Origin: Ruegeria sp. THAF57
GTDB lineage: Bacteria; Pseudomonadota; Alphaproteobacteria; Rhodobacterales; Rhodobacteraceae
DNA: 64,000 nucleotides
Reading direction: 5' to 3'
NCBI RefSeq assembly: GCF_903914075.1
Contig: NZ_CAIWNQ010000003.1
Location: forward strand, 124,001 to 188,000
Position numbers and translations under genes: made by a program. The notes beneath the pieces are model-generated. The model made no database searches. It worked only from the letters and a program-made list of their open reading frames with translations, and was not told where the DNA came from. Shown piece after piece: positions 48,878 to 57,714 of this stretch. How positions within the stretch are numbered: position 1 is the stretch's first letter; every line of letters starts with the position of its first letter.

Positions 48878-50740
48878 TTGGAAATCGACGAACATGAACG
48901 CAGATTGACGACGATCCTCTCGGCTGATGTCGTGGGCTATTCGAGCCTAATGAGCCGCGATGAAAGCGGCACCCTGACGGCACTTCAAGACCTCCGGCGT
49001 ATTGAGATAGATCCCCGTATCGAACGGCACAATGGCCGCATCGTTAAGCTGATGGGAGATGGAAGCCTCGTTGAATTTGTCAGCGTCATGGATGCGGTAC
49101 GCTTTGCAGTTGATGTGCAATTCGCCATTACTGCGGCCCAAACAGGCCGTGCCGAAGATAAGCGCATTCAGTTTCGCATTGGGATCAACGTGGGTGACGT
49201 CATTGCAGCGGGGGACGACATCTATGGCGACGGCGTGAATGTTGCCGCTCGGGTCGAAGGGCTTGCGGACCCCGGTGGCATTTGCATAACGCGCACTGCC
49301 TTTGATCAAGTGAACGGTAAGCTCGATCTCACCTTTGCATCTATGGGCCCGCAGGAGGTTAAGAATATCTCCGCGCCGGTAGAAGTTTATCAGATCGAAT
49401 TGGATGAGCGCTCGCAAGCGCTTGCACTGGACACTCCTCCAAAGATCACAAAACCCGACGTCAAATTACCCCACCACATGATGAAGAGGTGGCTGCTGGC
49501 CGCTGCAATTGTGGTTCTGGCAGTCGCAGGTGTCGTGAATTTCTTGCGACCGGAGGTAGCTAAGCCGCCGGTTATCGCTGTGCTACCTTTCGAGGATTTT
49601 AGCAGTCCGGAACACAAGGGTTTCTTAAGTGATGCGGTGAGTGGCGGGATCATCACATCCTTGGCGCGGTATCCGCAGATGAAAGTGATTTCAAGGCGAT
49701 CCAGTTTCAAGTTCCGTGACACCGATCTGGGTATCTCTGACATTGCCGATCAATTGGGCGCCGACTTTATTCTCGAAGGCACGCAACAGTACGATGGTGC
49801 ACGGCTGCAGATTTCGGCGCATTTGATTGACGGCGAAACCGAAGCACATATCTGGGCCGATGATATGGATGTCCCTCTCGAGGATTTGCTGAAAACGAAC
49901 AATGTGATCAGTTTGAATGTAGCTGAATCTGTTGGAAACAAGGTTATTGAAACCGAGGTGGCGCGGATGACGAAAGATGATGTCAGCGCGCTGATGATTG
50001 CGAATGCTGCACAGAGCCGGATCATGAGAAACTTCAGCCGCGAGAGCCTGTTGAAGAACATCGAGGAACAGGAGCAATCCTTAAAAGACTACCCCGATTC
50101 TGCTTGGGGTCACCTTGGGCAGGCACTCTCGCTGCGGATCGGCCTGCGCTATGGTTGGATCGAAGGCGATGAAGAGACGATACGCATAAGGATGCTCGAT
50201 CTGGCTCGTCGGGGGGTAGAGCTTGATCCAAATAATTTCATGGCCTATCACGCATTGGGGCGCGCTTTGACGATGAACAACGATCCTCGCGCCGCAGCAA
50301 ATGCGTTCCGTCGTGCGATCGAACTCAATCCATCATCATCGTTTGCAAGAACCACGTTGGCGCAGACGCTGGGCTTTATCGGCGAGACAGAAGAGGCATT
50401 GGAAGTGATCGCGGAGGCCGAACTCGTAGATCCATTTTATGGGCACGACGTTCAGTGGGAAAAAGCGAGAATTCAGTGGCAGGTAGGAGAGTGTAAACAA
50501 GCACTTGAGACGTTTCAGGCGTCGCATTCAATGCCAATTGCGGCCAACAAGATGCTTGCTGCAATTCATCACTGCCTTGGCAATGGCGAGGAAGCCAAAA
50601 AGGCAATGACGGATTATCTTGCTGAAAATCCAGACTGGACCGTCGCCCGAGAACGAGACGTTAATGCTGGTCTTTGGATAGCACCGGGTGTTCTCGATCG
50701 CTGGCTCGGAGCGATGGAATCTTCCGGAATGCCTTTGTAG
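48878..50740 (+). CDS. Membrane-anchored class III adenylate cyclase with TPR region
   Basis: The 620-residue protein has a class III cyclase domain (about 8-175) with metal ligands Asp17 and Asp61, adenine-selecting Lys57 and Asp114, and transition-state Asn121 and Arg125. By these residues it should make cAMP. One membrane helix (about 203-222) is followed by a TolB-like N-terminal domain (about 230-345, with VIAVLPFEDFSS) and TPR repeats (about 400-600). The start is TTG 48878 with GGAG 9 bases upstream. It stands alone. A paralogue without a membrane helix lies at 55799. Codon use looks less GC-biased than in the cox genes. Confidence 0.88.
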   Translation: MEIDEHERRLTTILSADVVGYSSLMSRDESGTLTALQDLRRIEIDPRIERHNGRIVKLMGDGSLVEFVSVMDAVRFAVDVQFAITAAQTGRAEDKRIQFRIGINVGDVIAAGDDIYGDGVNVAARVEGLADPGGICITRTAFDQVNGKLDLTFASMGPQEVKNISAPVEVYQIELDERSQALALDTPPKITKPDVKLPHHMMKRWLLAAAIVVLAVAGVVNFLRPEVAKPPVIAVLPFEDFSSPEHKGFLSDAVSGGIITSLARYPQMKVISRRSSFKFRDTDLGISDIADQLGADFILEGTQQYDGARLQISAHLIDGETEAHIWADDMDVPLEDLLKTNNVISLNVAESVGNKVIETEVARMTKDDVSALMIANAAQSRIMRNFSRESLLKNIEEQEQSLKDYPDSAWGHLGQALSLRIGLRYGWIEGDEETIRIRMLDLARRGVELDPNNFMAYHALGRALTMNNDPRAAANAFRRAIELNPSSSFARTTLAQTLGFIGETEEALEVIAEAELVDPFYGHDVQWEKARIQWQVGECKQALETFQASHSMPIAANKMLAAIHHCLGNGEEAKKAMTDYLAENPDWTVARERDVNAGLWIAPGVLDRWLGAMESSGMPL

Positions 50741-50970
50741 CGCAGCCGCTACGTAGGATCGCTTTGTTCGCACTGCTGACCTATTCAACGACGAACCGGT
50801 TTCAAAAGAATCGACGGAAATCAGACGGTCGTTAGGGGTGTGTGATTGGCATTACTAGACGTTAGATACTGCCAAATATGACGAACAGATCCGCGTAGAG
50901 CTATGGCTGCCTTTCCGTCTGCGCCAAAAATCTTCCGACACAGGTTTGGTGAAAAGGGGCGACAAAAAAG

Positions 50971-51028
50971 TAAATTGTCATGATTGACAAATAACTTTCG
51001 ATTGTTATTTGTCAATCATGACAATTTA
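50971..51028. promoter_or_regulatory. 25-bp inverted repeat, probable TetR operator
   Basis: Two perfect 25-bp arms (50971-50995 and 51004-51028) face each other across 8 bases. Each arm itself contains a dyad TTGTCA-N4-TGACAA (50975-50990 and 51009-51024), with centres 34 bp apart. A TTGACA (50984-50989) with a TATTTG 16 bases on (51006-51011) gives a promoter inside the repeat. The repeat ends 10 bases before the tetR ATG. Autoregulation by the TetR protein is inferred. Confidence 0.7.
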
Positions 51029-51038
51029 TGGGACCCTT

Positions 51039-51629
51039 ATGCCTAGACCTTCGCTAAAAGACCAAAGATCTCAGGAAATTCTGGATGCTTACCTGTCCTG
51101 CGTTGCGCGGTATGGGCTTGAAGGGGCGACGCAGGCGCGCATTGCCGAGGAAGCTGGCGTCAAGCGACCGCTTCTGCGTCATTATCTGGGCAACAAGGAT
51201 GATATGATCACAGCGTTGGCTGAATATGTTGTTGCCGGATTTACGGATTCTCTGGACGGGCTTCGTGAGGTCTTGCCGAACGGGGCCACGCCGTCTGATC
51301 TTGTGGACGCGCTTTTCTCCGATGACAGCGGAACCGATCCAAGGCTGATGCTGGCTTATCAGGCGCTGGTGGCAGCCGTTCCAGATCGACCGGATCTGAG
51401 ACAAGACCTGATGGACAGCCTTACAGAGTTCTTCGACGTCGTCGAAGACGTCTTGAAACGCGCAAGCCCGGACGCATCGGATGAAAACATTCGGGCGGTG
51501 ACACAGGGAATCTCGGCGATTTTTGTCAGCATGGACGCCTTGTCTCCGCTGGAGCTTCCCGCACAATGGCGCGCGGAGTTGAAATTGGCGGCCTCCATGC
51601 TTGCGTCTACATTGGAGACCGCGCCATGA
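51039..51629 (+). CDS. TetR family transcriptional regulator
   Basis: The 196-residue protein has an N-terminal helix-turn-helix (about 28-55) reading TQARIAEEAGVKRPLLRHYLGNKDDM, then an all-helical ligand domain with no close match I can name. ATG 51039 is chosen because GGGACCC lies just upstream and the product begins MPRPSLKDQRSQEIL; a TTG at 51009 and an ATG at 51018 are in frame but sit inside the inverted repeat. Its stop overlaps the next gene by 4 bases. It probably represses the oxygenase operon that follows, as well as itself. Confidence 0.9.
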   Translation: MPRPSLKDQRSQEILDAYLSCVARYGLEGATQARIAEEAGVKRPLLRHYLGNKDDMITALAEYVVAGFTDSLDGLREVLPNGATPSDLVDALFSDDSGTDPRLMLAYQALVAAVPDRPDLRQDLMDSLTEFFDVVEDVLKRASPDASDENIRAVTQGISAIFVSMDALSPLELPAQWRAELKLAASMLASTLETAP

Positions 51630-51889
51630 GCCGCGCCAGGGCTGCGAACTACATCGCGCTGCCAATATTGTTGGCGGCCACTGCGCTGGGTCTTTATTGG
51701 GTTTGGGGGTTGCTCTTTGTTTGGTGGATTGTCCCGACACTTTTGAACGGACAGGCCTTTCTGGTTTTCGAGATCAACCGCGCAGAGGACTCGGTCCTGT
51801 ATTGGGCCATCGTCGGTCTGTGGGCTGCGTTGGGTCTGATGATGATCGCCGCCAGCCTGTTTCCCCAATACGCCCACCTGCTTGCCTGA
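51626..51889 (+). CDS. Small membrane protein in the oxygenase operon
   Basis: The 87-residue protein has two or three hydrophobic segments (about 8-26, 27-45, 54-80) joined by a short loop with FEINRAEDSV. It begins MSRARAANYIAL. Its ATG overlaps the tetR stop (ATGA), and the oxygenase gene follows 9 bases later, so all are co-transcribed. I do not recognise the family. It might help substrate uptake or anchor the oxygenase; this is a guess from position. Confidence 0.75.
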   Translation: MSRARAANYIALPILLAATALGLYWVWGLLFVWWIVPTLLNGQAFLVFEINRAEDSVLYWAIVGLWAALGLMMIAASLFPQYAHLLA

Positions 51890-51898
51890 GGATGTGAG

Positions 51899-53050
51899 AT
51901 GACCAAGATGTATCACAATCTACCGGTCAAGGCTTATACCGGACAAGACTGGTTCGACCGCGAACAACAGACGATCTTTTCCCGCACGTGGAGGTTTGCG
52001 GGATTGGTCGAGGATATCGAAGGCCCGGGACATTACATTTCGGTTCAAGCGGGCCTGAACAACCTGTTCATTGTGATGGGGCGTGATCACCGGCTGCGCG
52101 CCTTTCACAATATCTGCCGCCACCGGGGCACACAGTTGATCCGCGCCGTGGGCAAGACGCAAAAGGCACTTACCTGTCCATATCATGACTGGACTTACGA
52201 TCTGGAAGGCAACCTGATCTCGGTGCCCGATGAGGCGTCCGAGTTTCCCAATGGCATTGATAAGTCCTGCCTGGGCCTGAAACCGGCCAGCGTGGATGTC
52301 TGGCGCGGCATGTTGTTTGTTCACCCCGACCCGGACGCGCCGACCTTGGCGGAATGGTTTGGGGACGTTGATCCCTTCCTAGGTCCTCATCACCCTGAGG
52401 AACTTGTCGAATATGCAGAAGGGCGGAACAGCTACGAGATCAGGGCCAACTGGAAGATCGTTGTTGAGAACTACATCGACGTCTACCACCTGAGCCATCT
52501 GCATTCGAACACGCTGCATATGTATGACCATGCCAAGGCCGAATACGGGTGGAAGGGGCCGCATTATCACTTTTGGGAGCCCCCGTCGGCTGAGTATGCA
52601 AAGAACCACGAATCCAACATACCTATGCCGCGCACGATCCCCGAACCGCATGTCGGGGCGTGGGTTCCAATGCTGTTTCCCGGCATTGGTATCGGGGCCA
52701 GTGAAGAAAGTTGGAACCTGTTCATCATCACGCCACTAGCCCCCGACCTGACACGGATTGAGAACCGGACAAAGCTGGCGAACGCGTCGGACTGGGCGTT
52801 TCAGACGCAACAGTGGAAAAGCTGGGGTTTCTGGAAGGATTTCGGGGGTGCAAAATATCAAGGGGATGACGCCGCTGGTGAAGATGACCCCATGGCGTCC
52901 GGAGATTTCACGACCGAGGATATCTATGCCTGCGAACAGCAGCAGAAATCTCTGAAAAGCCCGTATCTTGAAATCGGACCGGCCGGGGTGGGTGAAAACC
53001 CGATCATCCAGCACCAGAAAGTGGTGCTTGAGTTCATGCAAGACGACTGA
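51899..53050 (+). CDS. Rieske non-heme iron oxygenase, alpha subunit type
   Basis: The 383-residue protein has a Rieske [2Fe-2S] site, Cys73-x-His75 (CRH) and Cys93-x2-His96 (CPYH). The catalytic domain carries mononuclear iron ligands His197 and His202, preceded by bridging Asp194 (NYIDVYHLSHLH). An Asp at this bridge is as in ring-hydroxylating dioxygenases; carnitine and glycine-betaine oxygenases of similar length use Glu. No beta subunit gene is present, so a homotrimer is likely. Electrons would come from the reductase encoded at 53555. The ATG has GAGGATGTGAG upstream. The substrate is unknown. Confidence 0.9.
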   Translation: MTKMYHNLPVKAYTGQDWFDREQQTIFSRTWRFAGLVEDIEGPGHYISVQAGLNNLFIVMGRDHRLRAFHNICRHRGTQLIRAVGKTQKALTCPYHDWTYDLEGNLISVPDEASEFPNGIDKSCLGLKPASVDVWRGMLFVHPDPDAPTLAEWFGDVDPFLGPHHPEELVEYAEGRNSYEIRANWKIVVENYIDVYHLSHLHSNTLHMYDHAKAEYGWKGPHYHFWEPPSAEYAKNHESNIPMPRTIPEPHVGAWVPMLFPGIGIGASEESWNLFIITPLAPDLTRIENRTKLANASDWAFQTQQWKSWGFWKDFGGAKYQGDDAAGEDDPMASGDFTTEDIYACEQQQKSLKSPYLEIGPAGVGENPIIQHQKVVLEFMQDD

Positions 53051-53053
53051 ACG

Positions 53054-53542
53054 ATGCAGAGACAGATCATGAGAGCAATCCAAGCCACCCTGATCGGAGC
53101 CGCGATTGCCTCGGCCTTGGTGCTGACGGCACAGGCGGACGCCCCCGAGGTTATCGCGGCACGCATCCTGCAAGCCCAAGACGAACAAGGCCTGCTGGCA
53201 ACATGGGGAAACTGGCACCCCGATGCGACACATCGGATCATCCTGAAATATGGCATGGGGCAAAAGGACGATGTCTTTTCATACCCGGTTGCCGAAATCA
53301 CCAATGCAAAGGACCCACAGCTAGCCAAGGCTTTGGAAGGGTACAGGGAAACCGCACGGTCGGCACCTCAGATCACTGTGGGGCCCAAGGACGAAGTTCA
53401 GCGCGTCACCGCACTGACACATGTCGATTATGATTGGCGCGGCTATGCTGGCAAAATGCGTCAGACAGATGAGTTTGTCTTTGAAACCTATTTGGGCGAG
53501 CTGGTCGTCCTTTCATTGACCTCGACATATGACTACCGATGA
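53054..53542 (+). CDS. Exported hypothetical protein in the oxygenase operon
   Basis: The 162-residue protein has a signal peptide (RAIQATLIGAAIASALVLTAQA, cut before DAPE). The mature part is about 130 residues, with the strand-rich end YDWRGYAGKMRQTDEFVFETYLGELVVLSLTS in two stretches. This suggests an NTF2/SnoaL-like fold, but I am not sure. The start could also be the ATG at 53069. It lies 3 bases after the oxygenase stop and 12 before the reductase, so it is part of the same operon. A periplasmic protein in an oxygenase operon is unusual. Confidence 0.7.
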   Translation: MQRQIMRAIQATLIGAAIASALVLTAQADAPEVIAARILQAQDEQGLLATWGNWHPDATHRIILKYGMGQKDDVFSYPVAEITNAKDPQLAKALEGYRETARSAPQITVGPKDEVQRVTALTHVDYDWRGYAGKMRQTDEFVFETYLGELVVLSLTSTYDYR

Positions 53543-53554
53543 CAGGTTTCCCTG

Positions 53555-54613
53555 ATGCAACGTGACTTTCATCCACTGACCGTATCCGGCCTTCAAAAGG
53601 AAATCGGAGGTGCCGCAACCAGTGTCACCTTTGACGTTCCTCAGGTCTTAGCTGGTTTGTTTCAATGGACAGCCGGACAACACTTGACGGTCAGGTTTCT
53701 GATCGACGGTATTGAACAAAGGCGCAGTTATACAATCTCAAACCCTCCGGTTTCCGCGCTGCGTATTACTGTGAAGCGCGTGGAAAATGGAATTGTCTCG
53801 AACCATATCGGCGACACGCTGTCGGTTGGGGACAGGGTCGAGGTGATGCCACCCTTCGGGCAGTTCACCTTAATCCCCGGTGCTTTGCAGCGCCGTACCC
53901 ACTATTTCTTTGGTGCCGGTAGTGGCATCACACCGCTGTACGCGATGATCAACGCAGTGCTTGCGGACGAACCTCATTCCGTGGCCCACTTGATCTTTGG
54001 AAACACCAATGCGAACAGCATCATTTTCCGTGACCCGTTGGAGCGACTGCAAACGCAATATCCGCAGCGGTTCACGCTGCGCCATGTTCTGTCCCACCCT
54101 TCGATGCTCAGTTGGTTCAGCCCTTGGCGCACCGGACGACTGGATGCAGACGCCGTTCAGGCCGCCATTTCAGAAACTCCGCCAGTTGCGCAAGACACTC
54201 AGTACTGGATCTGCGGACCGGGCAGCATGAATTCGGACATTCGGGCTGCGCTGCAAAATCTGGATGTCCCTGCCGACCGCATTCATACCGAGAGTTTCGG
54301 TGGAGATACCGAAAGTGACCTGAGTGTTTCCGGGGTCGCGGCGACAGCCCGAATTCAATTGAATGGCGCATGGCACGACGTTTCGGTTGCGGCCGGTCAA
54401 ACCATATTGGACGCTGCTCGGTCAGTAGGGCTTAGCCCACCATTTAGTTGCCAATCCGGAGTCTGCGGTGCCTGCGTGGCACACTTATCCGAAGGCACCG
54501 TCCATATGCGAAACAGAGCTGCACTTGAAGCAAAGGATATTTCCAAGGGGTTCATACTGTGTTGCCAAAGCGTAGCCACGCAAAAGAATATTGTTTTGAG
54601 GTTTGAGGATTAG
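53555..54613 (+). CDS. Ferredoxin reductase-type electron transfer protein (FAD, NAD, 2Fe-2S)
   Basis: The 352-residue protein has the PaaE/Hmp-like layout: an FAD domain with RRSYTIS (Arg57, Tyr59, Thr60), an NAD(P) domain with GAGSGIT (120-126) and CGPGSM, then a plant-type ferredoxin domain with Cys299, Cys304, Cys307 and Cys337 (CX4CX2CX29C). It would carry electrons from NAD(P)H to the Rieske oxygenase encoded upstream. The ATG is preceded by ACAGG. It is the last gene of the operon. The GST gene beyond faces the other way. Confidence 0.93.
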   Translation: MQRDFHPLTVSGLQKEIGGAATSVTFDVPQVLAGLFQWTAGQHLTVRFLIDGIEQRRSYTISNPPVSALRITVKRVENGIVSNHIGDTLSVGDRVEVMPPFGQFTLIPGALQRRTHYFFGAGSGITPLYAMINAVLADEPHSVAHLIFGNTNANSIIFRDPLERLQTQYPQRFTLRHVLSHPSMLSWFSPWRTGRLDADAVQAAISETPPVAQDTQYWICGPGSMNSDIRAALQNLDVPADRIHTESFGGDTESDLSVSGVAATARIQLNGAWHDVSVAAGQTILDAARSVGLSPPFSCQSGVCGACVAHLSEGTVHMRNRAALEAKDISKGFILCCQSVATQKNIVLRFED

Positions 54614-54691
54614 TTTATGTTCGGTGGTGAACTTAGGCAGTTCAGGTTGCGCAAGAACGGCAGATATGGGCTGTGCTGCCGGGTGCTGCAT

Positions 54692-55327
54692 TCAGCCGTT
54701 GAACAGAACCGGAGCATCACCTTCCGACCAAGGTGTGCGTTTGTGCATAACAAGCGAAAACACTGCGCTGTCCAAGAACCGATCCAGCCAAGCCACTAAA
54801 TTCGGCCACTCCTGCGCGTCAAACCACGCCCGGTCTATATGTGCAAACTGGCGAACAAATGGTAACAACGCCAGATCGGCTAGGGTAGGTCGATCTCCGA
54901 AAAGCCAGGTCCGGCCAACTAGCTGCTCGTTCAGGTCGAGCAAATAGCCCGATGCTTTTCTGCGTTCTTCTTGGACATCTAAATCTGGAAATCGCGTGGC
55001 GTATTTTGTGTGGTCCAATGCGTCCTTGAATGGGCCATCATTTACCGTAATGAGGTCCCAGCCTACTTGAGGCATCTCCAAAAGTCGCTGTGGATCACTG
55101 TGTTTAAGCGCCCAAATCATGATCTCAAGGCTTTCGTCTAGAACCTTGTCTGTAAGTCGAAGCGAGGGCACTGTGCCGGAAGGGGATGTCTGTAAGAAGG
55201 CCGCTGGCTTGTCCCTCAAGAGAATTTCGCGCAGTTCGACAGTGACACCTGAGCTTGCCAACGCCAACCGGGCCCTAATCGCGTAGGGGCAGCGACGGAA
55301 CGTCCATAAGATAGGGTGATCAGCCAT
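54692..55327 (-). CDS. Glutathione S-transferase family protein
   Basis: This 211-residue protein has a thioredoxin-like N-terminal domain with TFRRCPYAIRARLALASSG (Cys13 in a CPYA motif) and PSGTVPSL, followed by an all-helical domain with FGDRPTLADLALLPFVRQF. The CPYA start is that of omega/beta-like or YibF-like members. ATG 55327 (MADHPILWTF) is preferred for its match to the family N-terminus; the ATGs at 55345 and 55381 are also in frame. It is convergent with the oxygenase operon and could detoxify its products, but no direct link is seen. Confidence 0.88.
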   Translation of the reverse strand: MADHPILWTFRRCPYAIRARLALASSGVTVELREILLRDKPAAFLQTSPSGTVPSLRLTDKVLDESLEIMIWALKHSDPQRLLEMPQVGWDLITVNDGPFKDALDHTKYATRFPDLDVQEERRKASGYLLDLNEQLVGRTWLFGDRPTLADLALLPFVRQFAHIDRAWFDAQEWPNLVAWLDRFLDSAVFSLVMHKRTPWSEGDAPVLFNG

Positions 55328-55798
55328 AAGGGCATCTATCTCCATTCTGCCAATGCGGTCAAACCATCCATTTCGCATCACTGGTCAAGCTAACGTGCGT
55401 TTCACTCGCTGTCGTTAGGGGTATTGGGGCAGATGACGCTTTGATCTAGGCGAGGATGCGCTCATCCGATTGATCTGATTATGCGGCGGACTTGCAGTGC
55501 AACAAGCACATAGTTTGGAGTGCCTTTCGTTTGAACCTTTCTTGTTGTTTTGGAATGGTCTGCCCGCGTCTGATGTAAACATCAGGGGATGTGTGGTTTT
55601 ATAAGCTTTCGCGGTAACGCCAGTTCTCTTTGCATCTTTGACAGCAACGGCACGTCGCGATATTTGCTCGTCTTCTTTTAGACTTGCAGGACGGGAGCGC
55701 CGCGCCCAGAGTGCGGAGCGCCGCTCACTTCAACTCGTTAAGTGCGTGTGCCATACTTCTTGCGATAGGAAACGAACAACGGGATACCCAAGGAGAAC
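55328..55798. other. Intergenic region between GST and the second adenylate cyclase
   Basis: This 471-bp region separates two divergent genes. It holds a good promoter candidate at 55638-55666 and a small inverted repeat (GATGT-AA-ACATC, near 55573). I see no gene: the frame open from 55684 ends inside the cyclase and lacks any protein-family character. Confidence 0.5.
55638..55666 (+). promoter_or_regulatory. Candidate sigma-70 promoter of the second adenylate cyclase
   Basis: A perfect TTGACA (55638-55643) is followed 17 bases later by TATTTG (55661-55666). The start codon lies about 130 bases downstream, leaving a long leader. The same TATTTG hexamer follows the TTGACA in the tetR promoter. 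Confidence 0.45.
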
Positions 55799-57556
55799 GT
55801 GACGCAGTCCGTACCAAACCGCCGTCTGGCTGCCATCCTTATCGCAGATGCGGTTGGATTTTCGACACGAATGGCCGAAGACGAGGTGTCTGCGTTACGC
55901 GCGATAAATGCATGCCTTGAAGCCTTGGAAACTGTCGCAGGGCTTAACGGTGGCCGCATCGTTAAAACTCTGGGGGATGGATTGCTGGCCGAATTTGCCT
56001 CGGTCGTAAATGCAGTTTCCGCAGCGGCCGCGATGCAAACCCGATTAGCTGAACGCGCCAGAGATTTGCCTGAGGCCGCCAATTTCGACTTTCGCATCGG
56101 TGTACATGTCGGCGATGTTGTGGCCTCGGGCGACGACCTGCTGGGCGAAGGGGTAAACGTCGCAGCGCGCCTCGAAGCTGCGGCTGATCCCCGAGGCGTG
56201 CTGATATCGGCCAGTACCTACGAGCACGTGGCCGGAAAACTTGAATTGCAATTTGAAGATCGCGGTTTGCTAAAGCTTAAGGGCATTCCCCAGCCAGTTG
56301 GCGTTTTTGCTTTGCCGGGATTGGCTGCGCCACCGGCCCCGGATGCGCCGACACTTCCCAATAAACCCTCTATCGCGGTTTTACCTTTTATCAACATGTC
56401 GTCCGATCCCGAGCAAGGGTTCTTTGCCGATGGGTTGACGGAAGATATCATCACAGCTTTGGCGTCGGTGCACACTTTGTTCGTGGTGTCGCGCAACTCG
56501 TCTTTCACCTATAAGGGAGCCGCCGTTGACGTACGAGATGTCAGTCGCGATCTGGGCGTTGCATACGTTCTAGAAGGTTCAGTGCGTCGCGCAGGCCAGC
56601 GGTTGCGCATATCCGGTCAATTGATCGATGCACGGAGTGGTGCCCATCTTTGGGCGGATCGTCTTGACGGAAATCTGGACGATGTTTTCGAATTGCAAGA
56701 TCAGGTAACCAAAGCTGTCGTTGCTGCAATCGCGCCTGAAATCCACATTGCCGAGCAAGCGCGGGCAGTGTCAAAACGCCCCGAGAACCTGACTGCATAT
56801 GACCATCTGCTGCGGGCTTTGTCGTCTTTGGGTCGGGCACAGACACGACAGGCAATTACACATGTCGATGCAGCGATCCAAGCGGCGCCAAACTATCCCA
56901 GAGCGCTTGGGTTGCGCGCTTGGCTGCACACTCTTCAGAATGGCTGGCTGGGTGAAGACAGGTTTGAAAACCACGCCCGGGCTGGGTTGTCATGCGCCGA
57001 GAAGGCACTTGAACAAGGCGGTGACGATGACGAAACAGCCGCCTATGCCCATTACGCTCAGGCTTACTTTTCCGACCTCGAAGCGGACCGAGCGCTGACG
57101 TTCTTTCGTGGAGTGACGCATCGACGGCCCAGCTTTTTGTGGGCGTTGACATCTTTGGGCATCCTCGAAGGACTACAAGGTGATGCAGAGGCTGGAATAG
57201 ACTATGCCGCGCGCGCCATTCGCCTATGCCCGCGCGATCCACTGGCATTCCGAGCCCATCTCGCCATGTGTTGTTCAATTTTCTACTCCAACCGACCTGG
57301 CGTTGAATACCTTCCGCATGGTCGCGCGGCACTTGCCCAAAACCCGACAATTTTCTCGACATACGTCCAATTCGTGACTTGTTTGCACGAAGCTGGTGAA
57401 GAGCGGGCGTGTGCTGTGGCGAAGCGCGAACTTTTTGCAAGGTGGCCGGACGCCTCGGTCAGCAGATACAGATCATTGTTTTTGCAAAACAGGAACTACA
57501 ACCGTCATGCTGATAGAATTGATGAGCGAATACGCGCGACTGGAATTCCGGAATAA
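55799..57556 (+). CDS. Soluble class III adenylate cyclase with TPR region
   Basis: The 585-residue protein has a class III cyclase domain (about 6-170) with all six key residues: Asp17 and Asp60 (metal), Lys56 and Asp113 (adenine), Asn120 and Arg124 (transition state). A TolB-like N-terminal domain (about 190-305, starting KPSIAVLPFINMSS) and TPR-type repeats (about 330-570) follow. Unlike the paralogue at 48878 it has no membrane helix. The start is GTG 55799 with a clear AGGAG 3 bases upstream. It stands alone. Confidence 0.9.
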   Translation: MTQSVPNRRLAAILIADAVGFSTRMAEDEVSALRAINACLEALETVAGLNGGRIVKTLGDGLLAEFASVVNAVSAAAAMQTRLAERARDLPEAANFDFRIGVHVGDVVASGDDLLGEGVNVAARLEAAADPRGVLISASTYEHVAGKLELQFEDRGLLKLKGIPQPVGVFALPGLAAPPAPDAPTLPNKPSIAVLPFINMSSDPEQGFFADGLTEDIITALASVHTLFVVSRNSSFTYKGAAVDVRDVSRDLGVAYVLEGSVRRAGQRLRISGQLIDARSGAHLWADRLDGNLDDVFELQDQVTKAVVAAIAPEIHIAEQARAVSKRPENLTAYDHLLRALSSLGRAQTRQAITHVDAAIQAAPNYPRALGLRAWLHTLQNGWLGEDRFENHARAGLSCAEKALEQGGDDDETAAYAHYAQAYFSDLEADRALTFFRGVTHRRPSFLWALTSLGILEGLQGDAEAGIDYAARAIRLCPRDPLAFRAHLAMCCSIFYSNRPGVEYLPHGRAALAQNPTIFSTYVQFVTCLHEAGEERACAVAKRELFARWPDASVSRYRSLFLQNRNYNRHADRIDERIRATGIPE

Positions 57557-57714
57557 GTGAGACTGGCACTGTTGAGGCGTCCTCTGCTGCCTATCCGGCG
57601 GTGATTATCCGGTTAGGATAGATTTGGCGTTTGCGCCCGGGGCGTTGTCTTAGAGATCGCATTCAAGGACGATAGTTTTTCGACGTTAGGGGAAGTGTAC
57701 CGATCGAACGGGGT

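Noticed and set aside
55684-55920. A 78-codon frame before the second adenylate cyclase.
   Set aside because: It overlaps the AGGAG-GTG start of the cyclase and has no family features.
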